From: Flavobacterium pectinovorum
Lineage (GTDB): Bacteria > Bacteroidota > Bacteroidia > Flavobacteriales > Flavobacteriaceae
DNA: 64,000 nt
Assembly: GCF_006438875.1 (NCBI RefSeq)
Contig: NZ_RCZH01000022.1
Span: 37,314 to 101,313 of the forward strand
Direction: 5' to 3'
Shown here: positions 1 to 13,200 of the stretch, in pieces
How positions within the stretch are numbered: the first letter of the stretch is position 1
Layout: every line of letters starts with the position of its first letter
Made by a program: the position numbers and the translations under genes
The notes under the pieces: generated by a model
The model's database searches: none
What the model saw: only the letters and a program-made list of their open reading frames with translations
What the model was told of the DNA's origin: nothing

Positions 1-129
1 TGATGATCGGAGAGATATAAAAAGAAAGTAAAATTTAAATTAAATCCGTTTGATATCGAATGGATTTTTTTTTGCGGTTCACTTATTTGGAATACATTCC
101 GTCCCGACGTTCGATGTCATTAAGCCAAG

Positions 130-187
130 CTTTTTTTAGACAATTAACACTAAAAAAATCACGCAAAGACGCGAAGTCGCCAAGTTT
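130..187. repeat. Dispersed intergenic repeat (family D)
   Basis: This AT-rich stretch has a T-run followed by 'agacaatta', a poly-A tract and a 'cgcaaag.cgc.aag' segment. A closely similar stretch lies at 49410-49471, also intergenic. No coding potential is seen. The rest of 1-129 and 343-562 shows nothing recognisable except AT-rich sequence leading into the first gene. Confidence 0.6.
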
Positions 188-189
188 TT

Positions 190-342
190 GTCATTTCGAC
201 CGAAGGGAGACCCGAGCGATAGCGAACGGAAGTAAATCACACTAGAAACTCCATTCCTAAAATCGCCAATCTTTGTCGAGCTACGTGTGTGATTTACTTC
301 GTCCGTTCGCTATCGCTCGGGTCTCCCTTCGGTCGAAATGAC
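190..342. repeat. Long imperfect inverted repeat (family A)
   Basis: The left arm at 190-242 and the right arm at about 287-342 are near-perfect reverse complements. They carry the core 'gagacccgagcgatagcga', and the centre is 'aaatcgccaatctttgtcga'. The same centre and arm ends recur at 26922-27031, and half-copies lie at 27065-27092 and 47250-47305. It looks like a REP/MITE-like palindromic intergenic element. A short open frame (60-245) across the left arm is a shadow of this repeat, not a gene. Confidence 0.75.
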
Positions 343-568
343 AAGATTGTGATAATTTTTTTATGAATTAGATTCAATGCGTTAAACATTAAACAATTCT
401 AAAAAACAAATCAGCTTGACGATATCTCGATCACTATTTTGTTAATTTTATTGCTTTTCTTTTTTTCTATTGAATTATACGTAATTCGTCGGTTTATATT
501 GCTTTTTGTCGATTTTTTAAGCAATGTTAATTGGATATTAATACATATATTCGCAAAAATTTTTGTGG

Positions 569-1270
569 ATGAAAGTAATATTACACTTATTAATATTTGG
601 TTGCTTTTTTAGTGGTGCCCTTTATGGGCAAAATGAGACTAATATTACCTATGGCTTAAAACTTGGCGGACTGTTTTCTAAAATCAGTAATTTGCAGGAA
701 AGTATCAAAGGACGCGATAATACCTTTGATAATAGTGTAATGGAAAGCAAAGGCGCTTATGGATTAGAAGGGGGATTTTTTATGAATTGCAAACTTCACG
801 ATACCCGCGTTGCCATTCAGCCTGAGATCTTATTCAGACAATCAGGAGAAACCGTTAATTATCAGGATGCTACAGGCAAAGAATTTGAGTTAGGCTTACA
901 TTACTCGTATTTGCAAATTGGAGCCTTGTATAAAGTATATCCTTATGAAGGTCTGAACTTAGGATTTGGAGCATTCTACGGAATCAGTTTATCGGCCAAT
1001 AACGTTACTTATAAATCTAATGAAGCAGACGGAATGTATGACGTTGCGACCAGACAATTCTATAAAGATGGTTTGGACGGAACAGATGATTTCTCTTTGT
1101 GTTTTGCTTTAGGATATGAATTACATCAAAGTATTCATTTCGATTTACGCTACTATCTTGGCGTAAAAGATGTAGTCAAAACTAATTCTTCCTCCTTTCA
1201 GTTTATCGAAAATAACAACAAAAGCAGTGTCATTTGTTTCTCGTTAGGCTACAGTTTTCATCAATGGTAA
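569..1270 (+). CDS. Outer-membrane beta-barrel protein (porin-family, PorT-like)
   Basis: A predicted 233-aa exported protein. The ATG at 569 is preferred over the TTG at 563 because it opens directly into a signal peptide (MKVILHLLIFGCFFSGALYG). The mature part has alternating short hydrophobic strands and Gly/Tyr turns and ends in an aromatic residue (SLGYSFHQW), as in outer-membrane barrels of the Bacteroidota 'outer membrane beta-barrel' family. It is a paralog of the next gene: both start 'ITYGL..GG..SK.SNL' and both have 'ENNNK' before the last strand. It heads a same-strand block with the T9SS-sorted protein and the giant Rhs protein, so a role in display or export of those proteins is possible, but that is inference from position only. 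Confidence 0.8.
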   Translation: MKVILHLLIFGCFFSGALYGQNETNITYGLKLGGLFSKISNLQESIKGRDNTFDNSVMESKGAYGLEGGFFMNCKLHDTRVAIQPEILFRQSGETVNYQDATGKEFELGLHYSYLQIGALYKVYPYEGLNLGFGAFYGISLSANNVTYKSNEADGMYDVATRQFYKDGLDGTDDFSLCFALGYELHQSIHFDLRYYLGVKDVVKTNSSSFQFIENNNKSSVICFSLGYSFHQW

Positions 1271-1284
1271 TTTCAATAAAAAAC

Positions 1285-2016
1285 ATGAAAAAAATTATTA
1301 TACTTGTACTATTAGTAAGTACAAAATCGCTATTTGCACAAGGTGACAGAGAGATTACTTACGGACTTTTTGCAGGCGGAATTTATTCTAAAATGTCTAA
1401 TCTTCCGGATGTAATTGTTCCAAAAGGAATTTACGAAGGCTATACTTTTACCGAAGATGGAAAGTTTGGCGGGACGGCAGGTTTGGTTATCAATTGGAAA
1501 TATCCTTATGCTAAAGTCAGTATTCAAACCGAACTTTCGTATTCCGGACAAAGTACAGATTTAAATTATGAAGACATCAAAGGGCTCAAATATAAAATGA
1601 GCTTTGGTTACAGTTATATCAATGTTGGCGCGCAATTTAAATATTATCCAGTCGAAGGGTTTTATATAGGTGCAGGTCCGTACGTAGGATTCAATATTGC
1701 GAGTGATAATATAAAATATACTTCAAATGCTCAGGAAGTATTTGGTGGTTCAGGCGCTTATTTTGAGCCTGATGCCAATGTTCAAAAAGTACTGAAAGAA
1801 TCTTTGACGGGAAAAAATTATTTCTACGGAATGTTATCTGCAGGATACGAATTTAGTTCCAATCTTTCTATTGGAGCGCGCTATACTTTAGGACTTACAG
1901 ATGCTTTGGCAACCGAAGAAAATGGACATCGCTACAGTGAAAACAATAACAAAATCAATAGTATTTCATTGATTATAGGCTACTCATTTGACTTTGATGA
2001 CTTAGCAAATTTCTAA
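1285..2016 (+). CDS. Outer-membrane beta-barrel protein, paralog of the preceding gene
   Basis: A predicted 243-aa exported protein. The start at ATG 1285 is chosen because it gives the signal peptide MKKIIILVLLVSTKSLFAQ. An in-frame TTG at 1234 would overlap the previous gene and bury the signal peptide. Sequence and length resemble the upstream gene (shared 'ITYGL' N-terminus, 'YSYI..GA..KYYP.EG' and the 'ENNNKI' segment before the last strand), so the pair arose by tandem duplication. The gap from the upstream stop is 14 bp and the next gene starts 31 bp downstream, so co-transcription is likely. Function is unknown beyond an outer-membrane barrel. Confidence 0.8.
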   Translation: MKKIIILVLLVSTKSLFAQGDREITYGLFAGGIYSKMSNLPDVIVPKGIYEGYTFTEDGKFGGTAGLVINWKYPYAKVSIQTELSYSGQSTDLNYEDIKGLKYKMSFGYSYINVGAQFKYYPVEGFYIGAGPYVGFNIASDNIKYTSNAQEVFGGSGAYFEPDANVQKVLKESLTGKNYFYGMLSAGYEFSSNLSIGARYTLGLTDALATEENGHRYSENNNKINSISLIIGYSFDFDDLANF

Positions 2017-2047
2017 TCGTTGCCCATCGTTTAAAACCATAGGAATT

Positions 2048-4015
2048 ATGTGTAGAAAGATTTTTATAATAGCTTTTTTGGGAATTTTATTGGCAGGTAA
2101 TTCCGTTTTTTCTCAAAAGAAAGTTTTACCCGGATTAGTTGAAGAACCACAATTTTGGATAAAATCCAGAAATAGTGGTGATGCTTATTATTGGGAAAGC
2201 CTAACAAAAAAGGAAGCCAAAATATCAGAAAAAAAACACAAGGGAGCTGTTTTTAATTTCAATCCAAGTATTGTTTTTGACACCACACAAGATTCTTTGA
2301 TTTTACCATTAGGATCAGAAAGTAAAAGAAAGCAGACTTTGTTTATGGTTTACAAAGTAAAAGATAGTTTGAAAGAACAATTTTTATGGACCATAAACGA
2401 TCCTCAAAAAACACTTTCGGTAGCAACCAATAAACGATTAGTCGATTTAAAAAAATACTCCTATCAAACGTATCAGGAAAAAATTAAACCGCACAAAGCC
2501 AACATACATTTTTTTCAGCAAAATGTAACTGATAGTGTTGCGAAGTTATCGTCTTTGACTATCGGGCAAAAGTCGAAATTTGATAAGCTTCCGCCGGAAG
2601 AATTTAAAGGAAATATAAGTGAAATTCTAGTTTACAATCGAGTTTTATCGGGACTTGAAACTCAAAAAGTAGCCAGTTATTTAGCCATTAAATACGGTAT
2701 TTCACTTTCGCAATTTGATATCAAAAATTACCTCAATAGTAAAGGTGAAACCATTTGGGATATCGAAAAACATAAAGGATTTGAATCTTCCATTACAGGA
2801 ATTGGCCGTGATGATTCCAGCGGATTATTGCAGCCCAAAAGCAGTAATATGGCCGAAGAAGGACTTTTGACTATTGAACTTAAAAGCAAATCAGATAAAA
2901 TTCCGAATAATTATTTTGCTTTTTGGAGTGATAACGGGAAAAATCTTTTAGTTAAAAAACAAGAACAAGGAGAACCAATTGGGATTGCAAGAGAATGGCA
3001 ATTGGATTTTGCAAATCCTGTAGATTTAAGTCTGGATTGGAATTTTAATCCAAATTTTATAAAAGGAACAGTACCAAAAGATACATATTACTGGTTATTG
3101 GTAGATTATTCCGGTAAAGGAACGTATGACGAAAAAGATTCTGAATATGTTCGTTTAGCAAGTACTTCAAGCAAAGAAAAACTGGTTTTGACAGATTTTA
3201 ACTGGGACAAACAAAAAACAGGTAAAACGAAATTCACACTAAAAGTAGCACCGGAAATGTTCAGCAGAGTCTGGATTACTGAGGCAACTTGTGGAGTTAT
3301 GGGATCCGGAGAATTAAATTATACGATAGAAGGAGGTCAGGCGCCATTTTCGGTTACGGTTAAAAAAGAAGGAAGTGAAACTGTGGTAAAACAATGGAAT
3401 CAAGCGGCAAAAAGTACTTCAGGATTGCAGCTTTCATCAGGAACTTACGATTATATCGTGAGGGACGGAAAAGGAAATTTATATTCCGAAACCGTTTTTG
3501 TAGCAGATAAACAAGGAACGTTTCCTAATCTTAAACCAAATTATTTGTTGACAGAAGGAAATGCTTTAACACTTGATGCAAGCGCTGGTTTACCAAATGG
3601 GAACTACGAATATCAATGGTTTTATGAAGGCGATTTTATCGATAATAATCCAAAAATATTAATAGATCAGCCCGGTAATTATGAATTGAGATTATTGAAC
3701 GGTCAGGAATGTAAAACGTCAACCAAGATCGCAATTGCAACTGATGGAAAGGAAATTACAGATTCAAGCGTATTGATTTTATATCCAAATCCAACAATAG
3801 AGGGTCGTTTTTCTATCGCAATGCAGTTTCCTAAAAAGACAAATGCAACGATTTCTATCTATACTCCAACCGGTTCGCTAATTAAACAAAAACAACTCAC
3901 GCAAATAGAAACTTATTTGCATGATGAGGTTATTCAAAGTGCAGCAGGAATGTATTTGGTAACTGTGAATTCTGATTTTGGAACTAAAACATTCAAAGTT
4001 ATTGTGAAAGATTAA
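2048..4015 (+). CDS. T9SS-sorted surface protein with LamG-like domain
   Basis: This 655-aa protein has an N-terminal signal peptide (about residues 1-23). A LamG/concanavalin-like region is typical of flavobacterial surface proteins: 'GNISEILVYNRVLSG', 'VASYLAIKYGISLS', then 'ITGIGRDDSSGLLQPKSS'. A mid region with Ig/PKD-like strands follows. The last ~75 residues form a T9SS type A sorting domain: 'ILYPNPTIEGRF', 'ISIYTPTGSLI', 'GMYLVTV' and a basic C-terminal strand. T9SS cargo crosses the outer membrane and the sorting domain is cleaved on attachment to the surface. Lying between the two barrel proteins and the Rhs giant, it probably belongs to the same surface complex. That is inference. 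Confidence 0.85.
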   Translation: MCRKIFIIAFLGILLAGNSVFSQKKVLPGLVEEPQFWIKSRNSGDAYYWESLTKKEAKISEKKHKGAVFNFNPSIVFDTTQDSLILPLGSESKRKQTLFMVYKVKDSLKEQFLWTINDPQKTLSVATNKRLVDLKKYSYQTYQEKIKPHKANIHFFQQNVTDSVAKLSSLTIGQKSKFDKLPPEEFKGNISEILVYNRVLSGLETQKVASYLAIKYGISLSQFDIKNYLNSKGETIWDIEKHKGFESSITGIGRDDSSGLLQPKSSNMAEEGLLTIELKSKSDKIPNNYFAFWSDNGKNLLVKKQEQGEPIGIAREWQLDFANPVDLSLDWNFNPNFIKGTVPKDTYYWLLVDYSGKGTYDEKDSEYVRLASTSSKEKLVLTDFNWDKQKTGKTKFTLKVAPEMFSRVWITEATCGVMGSGELNYTIEGGQAPFSVTVKKEGSETVVKQWNQAAKSTSGLQLSSGTYDYIVRDGKGNLYSETVFVADKQGTFPNLKPNYLLTEGNALTLDASAGLPNGNYEYQWFYEGDFIDNNPKILIDQPGNYELRLLNGQECKTSTKIAIATDGKEITDSSVLILYPNPTIEGRFSIAMQFPKKTNATISIYTPTGSLIKQKQLTQIETYLHDEVIQSAAGMYLVTVNSDFGTKTFKVIVKD

Positions 4016-4061
4016 AAGATTTAAGAATGAAGATTAACGATTTTAGATTTCAGATTAAAAA

Positions 4062-4093
4062 ATCTGCTTGATCTGCTTGATCTGCTTGATCTG
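4062..4093 (+). repeat. 9-bp tandem repeat, about 3.5 copies
   Basis: The unit 'atctgcttg' is repeated at 4062, 4071 and 4080, with a partial fourth at 4089. It sits in the 199-bp gap before the Rhs giant. Copy-number change by slippage would alter the leader length. No coding role is seen. Confidence 0.85.
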
Positions 4094-4214
4094 TGAGAGA
4101 AACATTTAGCGCAACAAGTAAATCTGCGTGAAAAAATATTTATCAGATAGTAATATAGAACATTTGAAATAATTAAAAATAAATCGATTGCCCTATAATC
4201 GATTATCATACTTT

Positions 4215-7200
4215 ATGAAAAATAAAATAATAATACTGGTATTTTTAATAGGTTCTTTTTTGTTCGCAGCCAATTTTGGACCGTACAAAATAGCGTCTTT
4301 ATTTACCCAAACTACTTCAGAAAAGGAAACGGTTATTTCAAAGACAGATTCAATTGGAATTTATAGCAGCGAAAATAAAACCACAAAATCTTTCAACGCA
4401 GATATTGCCGAAGGAATTATTGGTACCAAAGACGAATCGGATATTGATGATGCTTATGATAACGTTTTTCATCTTAAAGTGGATGTTTTGCCATCAAATG
4501 AAGAACATGCTTATCTGGAATATGAATTGTACGGTTATGATCAGGCAGCTTCGATTTCGAGAAGTTTAAACAATCAGCCCAGTATTGGAGGACAATTTTT
4601 ATCACAAAATAAAAACTGGACCAAACAATCCGAATTACTTTCTGAAAAGTCATTGCGAGAAGGCGATAATGTCTTATTATTTACTGCTCCCGAAGGAGTT
4701 TTGAACGGATATAAAATTAAAAATGTTCGAATTGTCTACAAATCGGCAAAACCATCATTTCATTATACTTTATTAAAATCAGAAAATAAACTGTACATCA
4801 AAGGAGCCAATTTTCCTTCTGAAATTAGAAAAATGAGTATTGGCGGAATTGCTATCGATGTCAATCAGCCTGAATTTGAATTGGTATTAGATGCTGAAAC
4901 TGCTGGAAAATCTATTTTAGTTACCAAAGAAACTTCGACAGGTATTATCATAAATGAAAGATTAGAAACAAACCAATTTTTGAAAGTAGAGCGTTTCAGA
5001 GCAATTGAAAATGCGAAAGAGCGAATCTCAAAAATTGTTGATTTTCAGATCGAAAATAAAGTAGCATACAAAGACTTTCTGGCTGTTTTTCCGGTTGGAG
5101 CTTTAAAAAATAACGTAGTAGTTTCCGTAAGGGGATTACGAAAAATCGATGTTGCGCCCTTAAATTCTGCAATGGTAAATGTTACAGGAACAAATGCCGG
5201 TTTTAGATTATTGCCACACGGAACTATTTTTGAAAAAGCCGTAACATTATCAATTCCATTTGATAAAAAAGCCATTCCGGAAGGATATACAGAAAAAGAT
5301 ATTAATGTATTTTATTTCGATGAAAATAAAAGATTGTGGCAAGAAGTAACCAAAGATTCCTTAGATATTAAACAAGGAATTATTAAGGCAAAAACAACGC
5401 ATTTTACGGATTTTATCGCCGGAATTATCAAAATGCCGGAATCTCCGGAAACTTCGGGTTATACACCAACAAGTATTAAAGATCTAAAAGCGGCAAGTCC
5501 GTTAGTTGGGATTCAATCCATTGCTCCGCCTTCTGCAAACGGAAGAGGAACGGCAAGTACAGGGTTTTCTGTTTCAATTCCAAACGGAAGAGGAGGAATG
5601 CAGCCGTCGCTTAATTTGCAATATGATAGTGATGGCGGTCATAGTTGGGCAGGAATGGGTTGGGATATTTCGGCACCAACAGTAAGTATCGAAACCCGTT
5701 GGGGAGCGCCGCGATATGATGCATCAAAAGAAACCGAAACATATTCGATTGCCGGAGAACAATTAATTCCAAATTCGCATAGAGTTGACTGGGTTGGACG
5801 AACTACAGACAAACAATTTTACCCAAGACGTGAAGGTGCTTTTCAGCAAATTATCCGTAAAGGATCTTCTCCTAAAAATTATTACTGGGTTGTAAAAGAT
5901 AAAAGCGGAGTAACAAGTTACTACGGAGGAACGGATTCGGGGCTTTCGTCAGATGGAGTTTTGCAGGATGCCAACGGAAATATTGGGCATTGGGCACTTT
6001 GTCTGCAAGTCGATCTAAAAGGAAATACAGTTACTTATGAATATGATAAAAAAGACGGAGAACTGTATCTTAAAAAAATATATTATACCGGTTTTGGAGC
6101 TGAAAAAGGAAACTATAGCGTCACTTTCGTAAAAAGTGGAGATCTTGGAGAAACAGTCCGACCAGACGTACAAATTTCGGCACGATTAGGATTCAGACAA
6201 CTGAACGATCAATTGTTGCGAAAAATAGAAGTACGATATAAAGACGATATGATTCGCAGTTATGAACTGAATTATACTTTGGGAGCTTTTAAGAAAACGT
6301 TGCTTAAATCGGTTTCCGAATATGATTCTGAGTCCAAATTGTTTTATACGAATACCTTAGATTATTTTGATGATATTCGTGATGCTTCGGGAAAATACAA
6401 TCCGTTTGGACCGGAACAAACCTGGAGTGTTCCAAATGATAATCTTAAAAACAGTTCAATTCCGTCATTCAGTGATGTTTTATTTTCAGGAAAGCACTCT
6501 TTGGTTAGCAGTTCCGAGGGTTCTACGGCAGGAGTAAGTTATCGTATAGGTGTTGGATTGTCGCTTAATAGCGGAAGTCTGAAAGGATTTACAGTTGGTG
6601 GTCATGGTGGAAATAATTGGGGTTCCTCTGATGTTGCTGTGATCTTAGAAGATCTTGACGGAGACGGATTGCCGGATAAAGTGTTTAAAACTAAAGACGG
6701 TGTTTATTATAGAAAAAACTTATCCGGAACAGGTCAAAATTCCTTTGGAGATCTGGAAGCCCTTAATATTAGTGATGTTGGATATTCTAAATCAACTTCG
6801 TTTAATTGGGGAGTAGATTTGAATTTAAAATATGGAAATATAGGTTACGAAGAACAGCGTTCGACCAATAAAACAAAAGTCTATTTTATGGACTTTAATG
6901 GCGACGGTTTAACTGATTTTGTGCGTAATGGACAAGTATACTACAACCGATTGGAAAACGGAATTCCAACTTTTAGAAACAGCAGTACTGGAACTCCATC
7001 TCCTGTTTTTGGAGGAGGAAATGTAACGATTCCGGGATTTACAACGATCTCGGCAGCAGAAATAGAAAAACAAAATCCGCTGCACGATGTCGTTCGTATG
7101 TGGGAAGCTCCGGCAAAAGGAATTGTTTCGGTTTCGCATGAATATCAACTTTTAGAAGAAACAACGCCGGAACGAATAAAAGCACGTGCCGAATATGTGA

Positions 7201-10200
7201 ATAATGCCGGAACTGATAAAGCAGATGGCGTTCGTTTGTATTTTCAAAAAGGAAACCAATTGATTTGGAATGAAGCTATTGGAGCGACTGATTATTCGGT
7301 AAAAACCAAACAAAATACAGCAGTTTCAGTCGAAAAAGGAGAACGATTATATTTCAGGGTCAGCTCTGTAAAAGATGGAAATTTTGATACTGTAAATTGG
7401 GACCCAATTATTACCTATTCACAGGTAAAACAATATGACAGAGATAGTAACGGAAATTTAGTAGATAGTGATTTTACGATTGCTTCCGCTTTAAAAGATG
7501 TAAATGCTTATTCATTAGCCAAATATCAGGCAAGTACCGATTTCTTTAGCAGTTCTCCTGCCGGAAAAGTAGTTCCTGTTGCCGGAAATGTTTTATTGAA
7601 TGGAATATTGAATAAGCCCGTTACTTCAGATCATATTAAATTGGTGATTACCAAATATTATCTGGATGGTGCAAATGCTCCCGTAGTTTTATTTGAGAAA
7701 ACTTTCCTGGCAAATGATGTTGCAACTTTCGATTTGTCGACTGTAAGCTTGCCGGCATTCGAAGACGAAACACAAGTAACTCTGGCATTAGAAACGGAAA
7801 CGAATATCAATTGGCAAACCATTTCTTTTATACCAACAGTTACTGTACCGGTAATTGCAGGCGGAACACTAGAAGAAGTTCCTCTGGAAGTTTCGCATTT
7901 ATTATACAATAAAAGAGAAGGAAATTATGCTATTCCGGGTGTCACTTCAACGGTAAACGGAAAAGTAAAACTAAATATATTGCCTGTGGATTTGGTTTTG
8001 GCTCCGCCTTTTCCTGCCGGAACTGTCAATACTTATAACGGTGACGTAGTTATATCGGCGAAGCAAAATAATGTTTTATTAGCCCGTAAACGATATAAAT
8101 TGACAACCGGAACTTTGATAGAAGTTATCAATTCTTTTGATAATGCAATTGATTATCCATTGGCGGTTGCAGGGATTCCAATTCAGTTGGAAGTAACGGT
8201 TTCTAATCCGCTGTCGACAAATATTCTTAGAAATTATCCAAAATTAAATGCGTTGAATATTCAGGTTCAGGTGACTGATTTAAAAGATATTGCAGATCTT
8301 ACAGATGATGTTGTATCAAATAGCACAACCAATGATTTTGCTATTTACAGCCTTTTAAATCCGGACGAAAGAACGTTAGGATTGTATCAGCACAATTGGG
8401 GCGGATTTGTTATCAACGGAAATCTGGCTTCAGATACTATAGATCAAACATTGCTAAAACAATCTGATGCTTACAACACAGAACCTGATTTGAATAATAC
8501 AGATCCCGAAAATTATGACGGAAAAGGATATGAAGTTGCCAATAGTTATTTTGTTTCGCTGAATCCATCTTACGCAAGATCAAAATGGGAAGGTCTGGAA
8601 GAAGGAATTTATATAAAAGGGCAAACAATAGGAACTTCTCGATTGGGAGAAGATGATATTGCCGATTATACTGATTTTACTTTGCCAACTTTAACAGGAG
8701 GAAGTACTTCGGCGCTTGATATGATTAACGAAAGCAAGAGTAAAAGTATTTCTGCAGGACTTTCTGCCGGTCAGGCAAACATAGGTTACAGTAAATCGAT
8801 CGATGGAGATTCGTATGTAACGCAAACCATGAGCGATTTTAATGGCGATAGATTTCCGGATTATATCCGTGGAGGAAACGTACAGTTAACGGCTCCTGTT
8901 GGATCTGTTTCGGATGAGGTTATCAATATCGGGGATAATTTCAGTCACTCTAAAACAAGTTCAGAAGGACCTAATTTTGGAGGGAGTTATAGCCACGGAG
9001 CACCATCAAATTCCTTGAGTGTTACGATTGGAAAAGTAAGTGTTAAAAAAGATTCTGCAAAAGGTACCGCCTCAGACGAAGCTGAAAAAGGTGGAAACAG
9101 CATTTCTGTAAGTGCTTCCAAAGGAAAAGGCGAAGACCGCTCGACAATGTTGCACAGTGATATTAATGGAGACGGATTGCCGGATAAAATATCAGAATCA
9201 GGAGATGTGTTTCTGAATACAGGATATGGTTTTTTACCTGTCGAAAAATGGAATTTTGATAGTTTAAACAGTGGAACTTCTACAGATTGGAGCGCCGGTT
9301 TGGGATATAGTATTAAACAAGGTTCAATTTCCGGAGGTGCCAATTATGCGAGATCTCAGTCTGATAGTGACGAATCTTTTATGGATATTAACGGCGACGG
9401 ATTGGCTGATAAAATAAAGTATGTTGATGATAAGATGTTGGTTTCGCTGAATTTAGGTGGCTCTTTTGATGCACCAATTGATTATCCGAGATTCGCAGAA
9501 ATGAATCAAAATAAAGGCGTGAGTTATGGTTTTAATGCCAATGTTTCGATCGATATTAGTATCTGGCTGTTGCGTATTACACCAACAATTGGAGGAAGTA
9601 AAGGCTGGAGTACCAATCGTTCTGAAGGGACTTTTACCGATATTGACGGAGACGGAAACCTCGATTATATTATTTCTAAAGATGATGGACATCTTACAGC
9701 GCAGCTTTCGAACATCAAAAGAACCAATAAATTAAAAAGCGTTACCAATGCCGCAGGAAATAGTTATGTGGTTGATTATGAATTATTAAAACCTAGCTAC
9801 GAAAATCCTTCTGCAAAATGGGTGATGAAATCAGTAGATATTTTTGACGGGTACGTAGGTGATGGAATTGATCATTCGATTGCAAAATTCAGATATGAAG
9901 ATGGATTTCATGATCGTCGCGAAAGAGAATTTTATGGTTTTGGAAAAGTAATTCAGGAACAAATTGACGCGGCAGATAATTCGGTTTTTTCGACAACTGT
10001 TCAGGAATTTTACAATCAGGATTATTTCCGTAAAAATCTTTTGAAGCACAGTTATACAAAAGACAAAAACGACAAAATGCGTCAGGAATCAGAAAACGAA
10101 TATAGTTTTATTGATGTTGATACGCAAACAAGTGTTGCGGTATCTGACTTGAATTTGCCAATATGTGATGCCAAACGTATTTTTGTGGGATTGATTCATG

Positions 10201-13200
10201 CCAATCAAAAAGTGTACGAAGGCGGCAGCGATTATCTGGAAACGAACACTTTTAATACGTATGATGCCAACGGAAACATCACACAATATGAAGATTTAGG
10301 AAACGGAACTGCCGATGATAAAGTAACGGCAACAATTAGCTATTATGAAAGTACAACGCCATATTATGGCGGAATTCCGAAACAATTGGAAGTTTATACA
10401 ACTGATGGTTTACGCCGTAAAAGAGCAACTTCTATAGATACAACAACTGCCGAAGTTACCCAAATAAAGAATTATAGTGCAGCTGATAAAATTGCACTTA
10501 CGGATATTGAATATGATACGTATGGAAACCTGCAAAAAATAACCGGACCTGCCAATTACAACGCGCAGCGAATGACATTAGAATATACTTTTGACGAAGA
10601 TAATCATCAGTATATGACGGCAATAAAAGATGCATTTGGGTATCAGAACAAAATGGAATACGATTATCGTTTTGGTGTTGTATTGAAAAGTACGGATCGT
10701 AATGATCAGAGTAATATCATTACACTCGATGCAAAAGGACGTCCGGCAACTATAGTAGCACCTTATGAAATCGCCTCAGGAAAACCATATACAATTGCAT
10801 ATGAATATTTTCCGGAAGCCAAAGTTCCGTATGCAAAAACCAAAAATTACGATCCGGAATTAGACAAGGATATTGAGACTTTTACTTATACAGATGGTTT
10901 GGGAAGAGCTTTGCAGGTTAAGAAAACTGCCAGTTTATTTACCCAAGCCGGAAGTCCGGATCAGGAAGCACAAATTGTTTCGGGGAAGGTTATTTATGAT
11001 GGATTAGGACGACAAACAACCAGCTATTATCCAACAACGACAACAACTGTAGATAATAATTTTAGTACAGCATTATCAACAGTAACACCAACCACAACGG
11101 AATATGATGAGGTTGGACGTGCTGTAAAAGTGACTTTGCCGGATGGAAGCAGTAATACAACCGCTTTTGCATTAGAAGATTATGATGGAGTTCCGGCATT
11201 GCATACTACACAAACCGATGCATTAAATAAAACAAGTGAAACTTACACAGATGCAACAGGTCAGAATATGGCAAGCAAACAAAATGATTTGCTCACCAAG
11301 TTTGAAACCAATGCTTTGGGCGAAACCATAAAAGTGACGGATGCGATGGATCATATTACCAAAAGCAGTTATGACTGGTTGGGTCGACGCATCGAGTTTA
11401 CACATCCGGATGCAGGAACTACAACTTTACAATACGATTTGGCAGGTAATTTGACTTCACGCATTACGCAAGACATCAAAAATACGGTACCAAATGGTGG
11501 AGCAATACAATACGAGTATAATTTTAATAGACTAGAGTCTATAAAATACCCTAAAAACCCGCAAAATAATGTACAGTACAATTATGGCAAAGCCGATGGA
11601 ACTGCATCACGTAGAGGCAGGCTTTGGTTTGTGCAGGACGCGAGCGGAGGACAGGAATTTTTCTATGGAAAACTGGGCGAAGTCGAAAAAGAAATACGTA
11701 CGCTTCGTATCACGCCAACAGATGTACAGACTTATATTTCGCAATTCGAATACGATACCTGGAACAGAATCCAGAAAATGACGTATCCTGATGGCGAAGT
11801 GGTAGATTATACCTATAACCGAGCCGGAAATCTGCAAAGTATGCAAGGCAAGAAAGAAAGCCATACGTATGATTATATCAAACAATTGAGTTATGACGAA
11901 TTCGAACAGCGCAAGTATTTAAAGTACGGTAACGGAACCGAAACCAATTATACTTATGACGATGTGTTGCGCAGATTGCAGCAATTGCAGGTAAAAAGCG
12001 GAGCAAGACAAGTTATGAACAACAGTTATAGTTATGATTTGGTTGGAAATGTATTAGGAATTAAAAACACGGCCCCAATCGTAAACAATACTTTGGGCGG
12101 AACTTCGAATCATGAATACCAATACGATGATTTTTACCGATTAAAATCGGCAAAAGCGACGTATCAGGGCGAGTTTACCAAAGCAAGTTATGAGCTGAAT
12201 ATGAGCTACAATAAAATGCATAATATTACCAATAAAAATTTGGTACATACCGTAAACAATGTGCAGAAAGGATATGTTTTAGATTATAATTATGATAATG
12301 AATTGCATCCTAACGCACCAAATAAAATTGTAGAAACCGGAAAACAGGAACCGCGACAATATGCCTACGATGGGAACGGAAACCCAACTAGTTATACTGA
12401 AGAAAAGAGTTTCAGAAAAATGACATGGGACGAAGAAAATCGTTTAATGGGAATCAATGACAACGGTAGAATTCACCAATATACCTATGATGCGAGTGGA
12501 GAAAGAGTAATCAAAAGTTCCGGTGATTCTCAAAACGTAGCTATTAATGGCGAAACTGCGGCGACTATAGTTCATACAGATGATTATACAGGTTATGTTT
12601 CTCCGTATTTTGTAATAAGCAAAGGAAAGTTTACCAAACATTATTTTGAAGGCGCGGGACGTATCGTAAGTAAATTAGGTAACGGAACTTTTGCTCAGCC
12701 ATTAGGCATCACAGCCGGAGGAGTAAATTATACCAAACTTACTGCCGAACAACAAAAGGCTTTAGATGCTTATGTAAAAAGTTTAGGTTTACCTCCGGGT
12801 CCGCCAACACAACAAGGAATTTATGGTACGCCGGAGTTTACAGGTGATCCTTACCCAAGCGGAGTTCTAAAACCAGTGGAGGAAAATCAGGAACCACCGG
12901 AAGGATGGCCACGTAACCCAATTTTTAATGCTCCGGGAGATGTTCCCGGACCGCCAGTTCAATTTGGACCTCCAATCGAACCTACAACGGTAAAAGCAGG
13001 AGAAGGTTTCACAGGTATTGGTATGCCAGAAAATGACATTTTTTACTTTCATCCGGATCATTTAGGAAGTACTTCGTATATTACCACAAGAAATGGAAGC
13101 ATAAGTCAACACGTGGAGTATATAGCTTTTGGAGAGGTTTTGTTTGAAGAGCATTCGAGTTCGTTTTCTTCTCCTTATTTGTTTAATGGGAAGGAATTAG

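Noticed and set aside
60..245. 61-codon open frame at the left edge
   Set aside because: It runs through the family D and family A repeats, and its residues reflect the repeat sequence. No start context or domain.
4062..4093. Possible CRISPR-like array
   Set aside because: The units are 9 bp and directly adjacent, with no spacers. It is a simple tandem repeat.
8987..9343. 118-codon minus-strand frame inside the Rhs giant
   Set aside because: Shadow of the strongly coding plus strand, with no promoter or domain.
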